64,000 nt of DNA from Sphingobacterium thalpophilum (lineage in GTDB: Bacteria > Bacteroidota > Bacteroidia > Sphingobacteriales > Sphingobacteriaceae). The DNA is taken from contig NZ_CP151087.1 in NCBI RefSeq assembly GCF_038396785.1, positions 3,162,001-3,226,000 on the forward strand, in the 5' to 3' direction. Below are positions 18,430 to 26,294 of the stretch, piece by piece. A program made the translations under genes and the position numbers. The number at the start of each line of letters is the position of its first letter. Position 1 is the first letter of the stretch. A model generated the notes under the pieces. That model was not told the DNA's origin. It searched no databases and saw only the letters and a list, made by a program, of their open reading frames with translations.

Positions 18430-19008
18430 ATGAGTGCATTCGTAGATCGTGAGGATTTGAATAAGGCCTTGGAGACGTTAAAAAACGGCGGATTAATTCT
18501 ATACCCCACCGACACCATTTGGGGGATCGGTTGTGATGCCACCAATCCTGATGCCGTGGAGAAAGTTTTCCAGCTGAAAGGAAGAGATAAATCCAAAAGT
18601 CTGATCGTCCTTTTACACAACGACAATCAATTGGCGAGTTATGTAAATGAAATCCCGGATGTGGCTTATCAACTTATTGAATACACCGAAAAACCCTTGA
18701 CAATTGTCTATTCGAATGCCAAAAATCTTGCGCCCAATGCGATTGCTGAGGACGGTTCAATTGGCATTCGAATTGTCAAGCACCCTTTTTGTGAACAACT
18801 TTTACAACGGTTTCGCAAACCGATAATTTCAACTTCAGCAAATATCAGTGGTGAACCAACGGCGAAAGATTTTGATGAAATATCTGATGCCATCAAAGAT
18901 GGGGTAGACTATATTGTCGCCTATGACAGAGACGTAACAACAGATGGAAAATCATCTACTGTCATGAAGCTGGACCCAAGTGGTAAATTTGAATTTATTA
19001 GAAAATAG
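18430..19008 (+). CDS. L-threonylcarbamoyladenylate synthase (TsaC/YrdC family)
   Basis: 192 residues, the short TsaC/YciO/YrdC-only form. Motifs: LYPTDTIWGIGCDATN at the N-terminus, KGRDKSKSLIVLL for nucleotide binding, and PIISTSANISGEPT. It makes threonylcarbamoyl-AMP from Thr, bicarbonate and ATP for tRNA t6A, feeding the complex that includes TsaE (7193-7603). The phylum often encodes more than one paralogue, so I leave the symbol open. The next gene starts 1 bp after its stop. Confidence 0.92.
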   Translation: MSAFVDREDLNKALETLKNGGLILYPTDTIWGIGCDATNPDAVEKVFQLKGRDKSKSLIVLLHNDNQLASYVNEIPDVAYQLIEYTEKPLTIVYSNAKNLAPNAIAEDGSIGIRIVKHPFCEQLLQRFRKPIISTSANISGEPTAKDFDEISDAIKDGVDYIVAYDRDVTTDGKSSTVMKLDPSGKFEFIRK

Positions 19009-19009
19009 C

Positions 19010-19489
19010 ATGAAAAAGATCGTTTTATTTTTTGCATTAGCATTTGCTGTTACCAATTTATCTTTTGCGCAGCAAAAGGATATTCCCGCCGCCAAACCAG
19101 GCGTAAAATATGGCAAAGAAATCTCTGCGACCAATGCGATTTCAGTAGCAAAGCTTGAAAAAGAACTTACGCAAAAGAACGCATTCAACGGAAAGGTAGC
19201 CGGTAAGGTCGTTGAGGTATGTAAGAAAAAAGGCTATTTCATGACGTTGCAACGGGAAGGTGAAGAGCCTATTACCGTTCGTTTTAAGGACTATGGTTTC
19301 TTCATGCCAGCAGACATTGTCGGTAAAACGGTTGTTGTCGAGGGTATTGCGAAGAAAAAAGAAGTTTCTGTAGCGTCGTTACAACATGCGGCAAAGGATC
19401 TGGGTAAATCACAGGCTGAAATAGATCAGATTACTCAACCTAAAAAAGATATTAGCATTATTGCCGACGGCGTTTTGGTTGTCAAATAA
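19010..19489 (+). CDS. Exported DUF4920-type protein
   Basis: From the Met at 19010: 159 residues with a signal peptide (MKKIVLFFALAFAVTNLSFA). The body GKVAGKVVEVCKKKGYFMTL, then VRFKDYGFFMPADIVGKTVVVEGIAKK, matches the DUF4920 family of small OB-fold-like periplasmic proteins in Bacteroidota. The conserved Cys in the VCKKKG stretch may bind a metal, by family resemblance only. The ATG at 18980 lies within tsaC-like coding sequence and adds 10 residues before the signal, so it is rejected. Confidence 0.85.
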   Translation: MKKIVLFFALAFAVTNLSFAQQKDIPAAKPGVKYGKEISATNAISVAKLEKELTQKNAFNGKVAGKVVEVCKKKGYFMTLQREGEEPITVRFKDYGFFMPADIVGKTVVVEGIAKKKEVSVASLQHAAKDLGKSQAEIDQITQPKKDISIIADGVLVVK

Positions 19490-19519
19490 GCCCTTCTCAC
19501 CAAGCCTAGCATTGTTCTG

Positions 19520-20362
19520 ATGAAAATATTCCAGCCTTCACCCTGTCATTCCATACTGGTCGATGGTACCTTAATGGCTTTCGAAAAGCCCATTATTATG
19601 GGGATACTCAATGTGACTCCAGATTCATTTTATGATGGTGGCGACAATACAACCGTCGAACTTGCGGTAGAGAAAGCAAAGAAGCTATTGCTTGAAGGTG
19701 CTCAAATTCTTGATATTGGCGCCTATTCCTCACGTCCAGGTGCTCCATTGATCTCATCACAGGAGGAAATGGATCGAGCTCTTCCCGCTATCCGAGCTAT
19801 TAAAGCAGCGTTTCCTGATGCTATTTTGTCGATCGATACGTTTAGAGCTGATGTTGCTGCTGCTGCCATCGATGCGGGAGTGCACATCATAAATGATGTG
19901 TCGGGAGGTACGCTCGACGATAACATGTTCGCCACGGTAGCAAAATATCAAGTTCCGTATATTCTCATGCATATGCGCGGTATTCCCGAAAATATGCAGG
20001 AAAAAACCGATTACAACGATATTGTAACTGACGTCGCCACCTTTTTAGGTGACCGCATTGCAACGCTAAGAAGTATGGGGGTGAAAGACATTATTCTTGA
20101 TCCGGGATTTGGTTTTGCAAAGACAGTGGAACAAAACTATGAGTTACTCTATCGTGTCAATGAACTTCATTACTTTGAATTACCAATTTTGGGCGGAATA
20201 TCCCGTAAATCCATGATTTATAAAAAAATCGGAATCACTGCCCAGGAAGCTTTAAACGGCACCACTGCTTTAAATACGCTACTTCTCGAAAGAGGTGTAC
20301 AAATTCTCCGCGTACATGATGTAAAGGAAGCGAAGCAATTGGTTGATCTCTTCTATTCGTAA
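19520..20362 (+). CDS. folP: Dihydropteroate synthase
   Basis: Folate synthesis: joins p-aminobenzoate to 6-hydroxymethyl-7,8-dihydropterin pyrophosphate. At 280 residues it is full length, with all signature loops of the TIM barrel: GILNVTPDSFYDGG, DIGAYSSRPGA, SIDTFRADVA, INDVSGG, LMHMRG, DPGFGFAKT and GISRKSMI. It is convergent with the MbnH-type gene, with 7 bp between the stops and no visible terminator hairpin. Confidence 0.97.
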   Translation: MKIFQPSPCHSILVDGTLMAFEKPIIMGILNVTPDSFYDGGDNTTVELAVEKAKKLLLEGAQILDIGAYSSRPGAPLISSQEEMDRALPAIRAIKAAFPDAILSIDTFRADVAAAAIDAGVHIINDVSGGTLDDNMFATVAKYQVPYILMHMRGIPENMQEKTDYNDIVTDVATFLGDRIATLRSMGVKDIILDPGFGFAKTVEQNYELLYRVNELHYFELPILGGISRKSMIYKKIGITAQEALNGTTALNTLLLERGVQILRVHDVKEAKQLVDLFYS

Positions 20363-20369
20363 ATCAGCA

Positions 20370-21392
20370 TTATTTGCCTACAAATTTCGGATCACTTAAT
20401 GTTTTAATAAAAGCGATGATCGCTTCCTTTTCTTCTTCTGTCATAGGAATTCTTTTTCCATTTTCTTTAAGAATCGGATCAAGGTTAGCTGCATCCAAAA
20501 CACCTTTGTCAAAATAATCCAGGACAGATTTTAACGTTGGGAACTGCCCAAAACTTCCATAAGGCGCTGTATATTCCGCATTTCTTAAAGAAGGTACCCG
20601 AAAAGCCATATAGTCCATTTCAATACCTGTGATACGTGCTCGCCCGGCCTCGTCTGGATGTTTATTTAAAGGAAACCCTACATTTCTAAAACTCTGATCG
20701 GTAAATAATTCTGTTGCATGGCAGCTTTCACATTTCAACTTAAACAGCTGATATCCCCGTTCTTCATCGATCGTGAATTGCTCCCCTTCACCTCGTTTTA
20801 CCTGATCATATTTACTGTCGGCCGAAATTAAGGTATACTCATATTGCGCAATACTTTTATAAATTCGTTCAGGTGTAATATTCTCGTCGCCAAAAGCCTT
20901 CTTGAACAATACTTTGTAGTCAAAATCCCCATTAATTTTACCGATAACCTCCAGAATAGAAGAGTTCATCTCCTCATGCGTGATAATTGGCACTAAAGGT
21001 TGCTTTTCCAGTTCAAGTATATTGCCATCCCAATTATAAAATTTCATAAAAGCCAAATTCTGCAAAGGTGGCGTGTTCCGAAATCCGATGCGATCATCTA
21101 TACCCACTGCCTGCATTTTTCCATCGGAAAAAGCCAATGAGGGATTATGGCAACTGGCACATGATATCGTATTATTTCCACTGAATCTTTTCTCATGAAA
21201 TAGTTTTTCACCCAATTCAACACCAAAATTTGTTGGCTTATTGCTATTAAATGCATTATTCAGACTCGGAAAATCCGTAGGAATACTGAACGTGACTGTG
21301 GGGTTGTCTTCCTGCGTAGATTCAACGATATCATCCCTACTACAGGATAAAGCAATTACTATAACTGTCAGGATTAAGATGACTTTTTTCAT
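20370..21392 (-). CDS. Di-heme cytochrome c peroxidase-family lipoprotein (MbnH-like)
   Basis: A 340-residue lipoprotein (signal ending in ALSCS, Cys17) with two c-type heme sites, CASCH (78-82) and CESCH (221-225). Its layout is that of bacterial cytochrome c peroxidase/MauG proteins. It directly follows an MbnP-family gene. In methylotrophs the MbnH partner oxidises a Trp of MbnP to kynurenine, creating a copper site, and the gene pairing suggests the same here. A longer start at 21452 would add 20 residues before the signal and is rejected. It is the last gene of the leftward cassette. A plain peroxidase role remains possible. Confidence 0.88.
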   Translation of the reverse strand: MKKVILILTVIVIALSCSRDDIVESTQEDNPTVTFSIPTDFPSLNNAFNSNKPTNFGVELGEKLFHEKRFSGNNTISCASCHNPSLAFSDGKMQAVGIDDRIGFRNTPPLQNLAFMKFYNWDGNILELEKQPLVPIITHEEMNSSILEVIGKINGDFDYKVLFKKAFGDENITPERIYKSIAQYEYTLISADSKYDQVKRGEGEQFTIDEERGYQLFKLKCESCHATELFTDQSFRNVGFPLNKHPDEAGRARITGIEMDYMAFRVPSLRNAEYTAPYGSFGQFPTLKSVLDYFDKGVLDAANLDPILKENGKRIPMTEEEKEAIIAFIKTLSDPKFVGK

Positions 21393-21538
21393 CCTTTTAT
21401 TTTTATCAATGGCTGATGAATATTCAAAATGCATTCGAAAGTGATGATACAATCAGACTGCGTTCTTTTGTTTATGCATAACGTATTTTCAGCAAATGGC
21501 TACAATCCCATTCAAGATCATAGCCATTTACGTAATAT

Positions 21539-22387
21539 TTAATTAGAAACGCTCTCAACAGTGAACATTCCAGCTGTATCACTGCTACCGTTACCGCCAA
21601 GATTATCAACAAATTTGACCATTTCGACTGCCGAATGAATACTAGGCACAGCATTGTTGGCACCCAGTGTGATGGTATTCGTTTTTCCGCTTAAGAGCTT
21701 ATCGAAATCCGCCCTGATATTGATCTGTGGTACACTTTTTCCAACAGTAACTAAGGAAGGTAAATTCAACGTAATATCCCGATAAGCATCGACCCCCTGT
21801 TTATAAGTGGATTCATCACCATTTGTTCCGTTGATCGTACTTCCAGTGTGAATAGATAACTCTTTATGATCTGCATCATAAAAGCCTTCCAATTTCGTAA
21901 ATCGGTAACCTGTCCCCCATTCCCAATGCATTTTAGTATCGTTGGCCCCAGCTGTTGCATAAAACACTGGGAATCTTAACTGATCCAATGTATTTATTTC
22001 CTGTTTTACCCCCAAGCCGAATTTGATCTGTTTATACTCGCCAACAGGTATATTACTCAGTACATAATTTAAAGTTGCCGCTTTCGCCTGATCAATTACT
22101 GTAGCCCCTTTATCCAGATCATTTACATTATAAGGGATTTCAGATCCATCGGCTTTAATCAGTCTGATATTGCTAATTACATACTTCAGCTCAGAAAACT
22201 GATGCAGTTGCCCACTGGCTGATGTATTTGTTGAGGCAGCTGGTGAATCTGCACTACCCAGCACAATTGTTGTATTTTTAAATGTATTGTTGAAATGTAA
22301 GTTAACACTGTTGGCGACATCTTCACTTTTGCTACAAGAAACCATAACCAAAGAAATCATCAGGAGCTTAATTGCATTGTTTATCAT
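21539..22387 (-). CDS. MbnP-family copper-binding lipoprotein
   Basis: A 282-residue lipoprotein (MISLVMVSCS, Cys18). The stretch KMHWEWGTGYRFTKLEG near the middle is the signature of the MbnP family: a Trp-rich MxWxWxxGYxF with the kynurenine-forming Trp among its candidates. The N-terminal half (VNLHFNNTF, LKYVISNIRLI) and the INIRADFDKLL region also fit. MbnP binds copper in the periplasm. Here it lies between a TonB receptor gene (22-bp gap) and the MbnH-like peroxidase gene, as in known mbnPH pairs. Confidence 0.85.
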   Translation of the reverse strand: MINNAIKLLMISLVMVSCSKSEDVANSVNLHFNNTFKNTTIVLGSADSPAASTNTSASGQLHQFSELKYVISNIRLIKADGSEIPYNVNDLDKGATVIDQAKAATLNYVLSNIPVGEYKQIKFGLGVKQEINTLDQLRFPVFYATAGANDTKMHWEWGTGYRFTKLEGFYDADHKELSIHTGSTINGTNGDESTYKQGVDAYRDITLNLPSLVTVGKSVPQINIRADFDKLLSGKTNTITLGANNAVPSIHSAVEMVKFVDNLGGNGSSDTAGMFTVESVSN

Positions 22388-22409
22388 TTTATTCTAAGTT
22401 TTAAGGTAT

Positions 22410-24398
22410 TTAAAAATTGATTTTTAAGGATGTAAAAATATTCCTACCCATGCGTGGTATATTTCCCCAATCTGCATAGGTACTATAGTATTCATTGAAG
22501 AGGTTCTCCGCACCAACCTGAAACATTGCATTCAATTTTCCAATAGTGAAGTTATAGTCTGCCGAAACATTCCATATCTTATAGGATGCAGTTTGGTCCT
22601 CTCCGTATTCAGGGCTAAAATTGACCTGGCTAAAGTCCCCGTTCATTGAAGTTTGCACACCGATCATTTTGTATCGGTAATGCAGTGATGTTTGATAACT
22701 TAAGGGACGTATAAAAGGCAGGTTTCCGCCCATATTGTCTTGCCCTCTGGCATAGGTAAGTACGACTTTCCAATCTAGACCTGGCAAAACTTGATATTGC
22801 GCATTGAGTGCCAGATTAAACAGAGTCGCATGATCTAAAGAGGTATAGCCTTTCACGCCTACCGATTGATAGTTCATCGGGCTACCCAAACTCAAAATCC
22901 GGCCAATAATGTAGTCTTGGATAAAGAAATAATTGGCCTTGGCCCCAATGCTTAACTTTTCGGTCTTAAATCCGGCACTGGCATTGGCTTCATAAGAGAC
23001 TTCATTTTTTAAATCCGGATTTCCGATATAGTCATACCGATCGAAACTGTTATAAATGTAATAACCATACGCTTCCGAAACAGAAGGAGCACGATGCCCA
23101 AACCCTGTTCCTAGGGAAAAGTCAAACTGACCAATATTTAACTGATAGCTAGCATGTAGGCTCGGCAGAATTCTATTTTTCTTCTGAGGAGAACCAGGAT
23201 GGAAAATCCAGTTGAATTCAACGTATTTCGAATAGTTATAGTTCAAACCCAAAGAACCTCCAAAGACAAGTCTACTGATATCAGAAAGATCCAACGCGTT
23301 ATTCATGGCTACACTCGCAAAACGGGTGGTCACCCATGGCCAGCTATAGGCAAACATAGTCTGTTTGGATCGATCCTGCGGGTACATGCGCATCTCAGCT
23401 ATCGATAGATTATCATAAGCATTTACCTGTATTTCCGAAGAATAGCGGTCTTTCTGCAGATTAATTTTAGATAAAAGACCGTAGGTCGTACTCCAGCCTG
23501 GCATATCCATATGGACCAAATTTTCCGGACGGGTCGTATCATCCATATAGTGCTCAACTGCATTAAAATAAACTTTGGTGTCCCATACCTTTACCAAACC
23601 CTCTTCAAACAACTGTTTGTATGCCGCGGAAGTGATAATCGCTCTGGATAAGGATAAGTCCATTGGCAAAGCAGGAAATCCCACATTTTTTGCACGATCA
23701 AAAATAGCATCTACCCGAACAGCAGAAAGCGGACTTGTTTTATAGGCCAAGCCCAACGACGCATTGAATTTATTATATTGCGAATGCCGTACTTCATCGT
23801 CATTTCCATCATAATAATTTCCCGCCTTCCGGAAGGCAATACTTCCATCTGCCACAAATTTGTCACTTGAGTAATATAAATTCCCAAGATTGAAAGTCTG
23901 CTTATTATTGAATTCAAAACCTGTCTGATAGGCTCCGCCAATTTTTTTCTGCAGACCAAACGCGGTATTCCTTCTTTTTAGATCTATACTGCCAGCGACC
24001 GTAGCACCATGCAGATTACCTTCCTGCCCAGATTTAATATCTATTGCAGCAAGGTTATTACTTTCTACATACGAGGTTATCGGGTCCATTTTATCCGTAC
24101 ATGCTCCAAAGACATGCATCCCATCGATCGTAATTGTCGAACGCTCACTACTCATATTATTGAGCAGGGGTTCCCAAGCATAGGCACCGCGTTTTATGAA
24201 GCTGATATTACTTGCAGAAGCCAAATATTCATCCACAGAAACTGTCATCTTCAGATCGTTTTCAATCCTCTTTTTGGCAGCTGCATTGACTGTAACCTCG
24301 GCTAGACGCCTCGTTGTATCACGGGTAATAGGATTGTTTTGTCCGTGTACGTTCCATCCCAAAGACAACATAAAGAGAATAATACTTATCTTCCTCAT
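22410..24398 (-). CDS. TonB-dependent outer-membrane receptor with Cys-x3-Met plug motif (OprC/NosA-like, copper)
   Basis: 662 residues: a signal peptide (to about residue 19), a TonB-box region (LAEVTVNAA), a plug domain and a 22-strand barrel ending in the aromatic INF. The plug carries GMHVFGACTDKMDPITSY with C100 and M104. In Pseudomonas OprC a Cys-x3-Met pair at the equivalent plug site binds copper, and NosA-type receptors share it. The gene overlaps no neighbour (5 bp after the YtkA-like gene, 22 bp before mbnP). Copper import is a strong inference from motif and neighbours together. There is no carboxypeptidase-like N-terminal domain of the SusC type. Confidence 0.88.
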   Translation of the reverse strand: MRKISIILFMLSLGWNVHGQNNPITRDTTRRLAEVTVNAAAKKRIENDLKMTVSVDEYLASASNISFIKRGAYAWEPLLNNMSSERSTITIDGMHVFGACTDKMDPITSYVESNNLAAIDIKSGQEGNLHGATVAGSIDLKRRNTAFGLQKKIGGAYQTGFEFNNKQTFNLGNLYYSSDKFVADGSIAFRKAGNYYDGNDDEVRHSQYNKFNASLGLAYKTSPLSAVRVDAIFDRAKNVGFPALPMDLSLSRAIITSAAYKQLFEEGLVKVWDTKVYFNAVEHYMDDTTRPENLVHMDMPGWSTTYGLLSKINLQKDRYSSEIQVNAYDNLSIAEMRMYPQDRSKQTMFAYSWPWVTTRFASVAMNNALDLSDISRLVFGGSLGLNYNYSKYVEFNWIFHPGSPQKKNRILPSLHASYQLNIGQFDFSLGTGFGHRAPSVSEAYGYYIYNSFDRYDYIGNPDLKNEVSYEANASAGFKTEKLSIGAKANYFFIQDYIIGRILSLGSPMNYQSVGVKGYTSLDHATLFNLALNAQYQVLPGLDWKVVLTYARGQDNMGGNLPFIRPLSYQTSLHYRYKMIGVQTSMNGDFSQVNFSPEYGEDQTASYKIWNVSADYNFTIGKLNAMFQVGAENLFNEYYSTYADWGNIPRMGRNIFTSLKINF

Positions 24399-24403
24399 AG
24401 CCT

Positions 24404-25309
24404 CTAGAATAGGATATCAATGTATAACTCACTTTTACGACCTTCTACCCCCGGTGTAAAGTCCTTGGGCACTTCTGTCCCTGCTATTACCCTTCCATTT
24501 TGGTTGACCAAAATAAAATTCAATGTCCAGTTACCTGTCATGGTGTAATTCACAACGCCATGGTACAATCCGTCGGCCTGTTGTACCAAGTCCTTATTAT
24601 TGGGCGATGAATGGTTGCCCATCGAAGGTTCAGGCATACGCGGATCCAATTGTAAGGTATATCCATTGACTGTCGTATAAGACAATTGTGCATCGTCCAA
24701 CTTATAAATCCCGGCGACCAGTTTATTTTCAGCAACAGTTGGTTTCCAAGGAGCAATCAAGGCGATTAAATACTGTTCGCCATCTTTCCCGGTGAAAGTG
24801 GCTATGTTACGGTTTTTATTTACCTGCGGCTTCACAGTTACATGCTGTGTAGCGGTGAAGGTCTGTCCGCCAATTGTAAAATCGATTTCCAAACTCCAGT
24901 TTGCTGCCGCAGAGCTTTCATCTGTAAACACACTGTAACCCGAAAAGTGGCGACCATCCAACGTGTAGTCCATTTCGGACTGGTGCGGACAACCAATTTT
25001 CATTCCTTCCAAATTGGTTTGAACTGGCAGCAATTTGACTGAGGAAACCGCTACGGGTTCGTTATTTTGCTGCTTATTGATTATCACGCGGATATCATTA
25101 TAACCGCGATACAATACCCCACCTAAGGCCTCAACACGAATACTATAGCCTGACAAAACAAGGCTTGTAACCGCTTTAAACTCTGTATTCTCTGCCACAG
25201 TATTTCCCCGCTCTGCCTCATAGTCTGTTTTCTCCTTTGTACAAGCAATTAGGAGAAAGGATATAATCGCGCTATAAAAAACCACTTTTTTTATAAATAA
25301 ATCTCTCAT
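24404..25309 (-). CDS. Met/His-containing lipoprotein with YtkA-like domains, probable copper ligand protein
   Basis: 301 residues, lipoprotein signal ending at Cys23 (LLIACTK). It appears to hold two related beta-sandwich units. The first (about 45-160) has MKIGCPHQ with M103, C107 and H109. The second (about 165-300) has RMPEPSMGNHSS with M225, M230, H233, followed by DGLYHGVVNYTMTGNWTLNFIL. The M-P-x-x-M-G-x-H pattern is that of YtkA-like domains, which occur in copper handling. It is the first gene of the four-gene run with the receptor, MbnP and MbnH genes (5-bp gap to the receptor). Copper binding is inferred, not shown. Confidence 0.72.
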   Translation of the reverse strand: MRDLFIKKVVFYSAIISFLLIACTKEKTDYEAERGNTVAENTEFKAVTSLVLSGYSIRVEALGGVLYRGYNDIRVIINKQQNNEPVAVSSVKLLPVQTNLEGMKIGCPHQSEMDYTLDGRHFSGYSVFTDESSAAANWSLEIDFTIGGQTFTATQHVTVKPQVNKNRNIATFTGKDGEQYLIALIAPWKPTVAENKLVAGIYKLDDAQLSYTTVNGYTLQLDPRMPEPSMGNHSSPNNKDLVQQADGLYHGVVNYTMTGNWTLNFILVNQNGRVIAGTEVPKDFTPGVEGRKSELYIDILF

Positions 25310-25719
25310 CTATAATTTTCATTTGTTAGGAAGCTATCCGATTTATTGCGTGAGCTCAGGAACTCACGCAATAAATCAAAATGATATCCTATTGTGACGA
25401 ACGGATATATTTCATCGTATAGATGCGCTCCATTCAACTTCTAGCGAAATGAAACCATCATACTGATCTTAAACAGTATTAGCTATTATCAATATTCAAA
25501 TGATTCGGATCCACACCGCGATGTAGCCCAAATAATTAGGAAGGTTTCATTGAAATAAATCGTTATTGAATAAATAGCTTAACCGAAAGATCGATTTTAT
25601 GGACAAAGCATCACTAAAAGCAGTTTCACAGCGCAATTATAACGCGAAGGAAATCTTAGCATACCTTATAATCCATCTTAAGTGATCGACTACTTAATCA
25701 AATAAATTATTAACTGGAT
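25310..25719. other. Intergenic region inside the copper cassette
   Basis: 410 bp with no credible ORF. It holds a perfect 15-bp inverted repeat (25340-25377) close to the YtkA-like gene. A second, looser pair AATGAAACC/GGTTTCATT lies about 90 bp apart near 25447 and 25540. No clear Bacteroidota promoter was identified. Confidence 0.6.
25340..25377. repeat. Perfect 15-bp inverted repeat upstream of the copper genes
   Basis: Arms 25340-25354 and 25363-25377, loop CTCAGGAA. It lies 31-68 bp upstream of the YtkA-like start codon. No T-run follows on either strand, so a terminator is unlikely. It could be an operator or an mRNA leader hairpin controlling the four downstream genes. Confidence 0.75.
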
Positions 25720-26097
25720 TTAAACCAAAGGGGGGTGAAATATTGTAAAAATGGGATTATAGGAATAATCTTCTTTATATACTGGAAGCAGGCGCTCCAC
25801 AGTGTCTTCATAAAGAGCCGTGTTTTTAAAAGTAAAATCTTGTGTATTATTTATAAAAACAACATCAATAATACGTAATTCAAGATTTTTTTGTTCCTTT
25901 TCCTCATGCTCGCGCATTTTCTTCATCAAAATACACTGGCCTCGACAGGCAAGCGCATTATCGTTAAAACGATTGATACATTCGTAACGTGCGATATAAT
26001 CTCGATTCAACTCGAAGACGGTCCATAGCCATACCGTTGAGAAGCTCTGCAGGAGCATCAAGGGTAATAGAATCCATATAAACAGTCTAATTTTCAT
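25720..26097 (-). CDS. Small membrane-anchored protein with Cys-x-Gly-Gln-Cys motif
   Basis: 125 residues, family not recognised by name. One hydrophobic segment (about 5-27) looks like an uncleaved anchor or signal peptide. Then come three cysteines, C40 and C51/C55 (ACRGQCILMKKM), with nearby M58, M61 and H64, a charged helix (REHEEKEQK) and a hydrophobic C-terminus ending in HPPLV. The C-x3-C plus Met/His cluster suggests a metal or redox role. It lies upstream of, and on the same strand as, the copper genes, separated by 410 bp. The proposed promoter at 26199-26231 supports its expression. Confidence 0.7.
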   Translation of the reverse strand: MKIRLFIWILLPLMLLQSFSTVWLWTVFELNRDYIARYECINRFNDNALACRGQCILMKKMREHEEKEQKNLELRIIDVVFINNTQDFTFKNTALYEDTVERLLPVYKEDYSYNPIFTIFHPPLV

Positions 26098-26177
26098 TCG
26101 AATATTTTATCCTCAATAGCAGCTTACCTCGTTAAGATTACTTCTTGATCTTGTAAACTTACCAAATCGAGCTCATG

Positions 26178-26189
26178 CTAATTCGTTTT
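26178..26189 (-). promoter_or_regulatory. 12-bp match to the LacI-type operator of the mannan locus
   Basis: The minus strand reads AAAACGAATTAG, identical to the core of the site upstream of the large susC (50855-50872). It lies just downstream of the proposed -7 box. Only one half of the palindrome is kept. Confidence 0.3.
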
Positions 26190-26198
26190 GAGTTTGGG

Positions 26199-26231
26199 CA
26201 AATATAACAAATGAATCTTGGAATAAACAAA
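26199..26231 (-). promoter_or_regulatory. Probable promoter of the CxGQC protein gene
   Basis: On the minus strand: TTTG (26231-26228), 21 nt, TATATTTG (26206-26199). The spacing is slightly long. The start of transcription would be near 26192, leaving a 95-nt leader. Confidence 0.5.
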
Positions 26232-26239
26232 TGCTATTT

Positions 26240-26278
26240 AAAAGAAAAAGTCCTAGGCAGACTACTACCTAGGACTTA
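26240..26278 (-). terminator. Terminator of the GH30 utilisation operon
   Basis: A perfect 10-bp stem (26248-26257 with 26268-26277), followed on the minus strand by TTTTTCTTTT. It lies 17 bp past the SusE/F-like stop and separates this locus from the copper cassette. Confidence 0.88.
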
Positions 26279-26294
26279 TAAAACTCAATTTTAA

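Noticed and set aside
25340..25377. Rho-independent terminator for the CxGQC gene
   Set aside because: The stem is perfect but neither side has a T-run, and it lies 340 bp past that gene.
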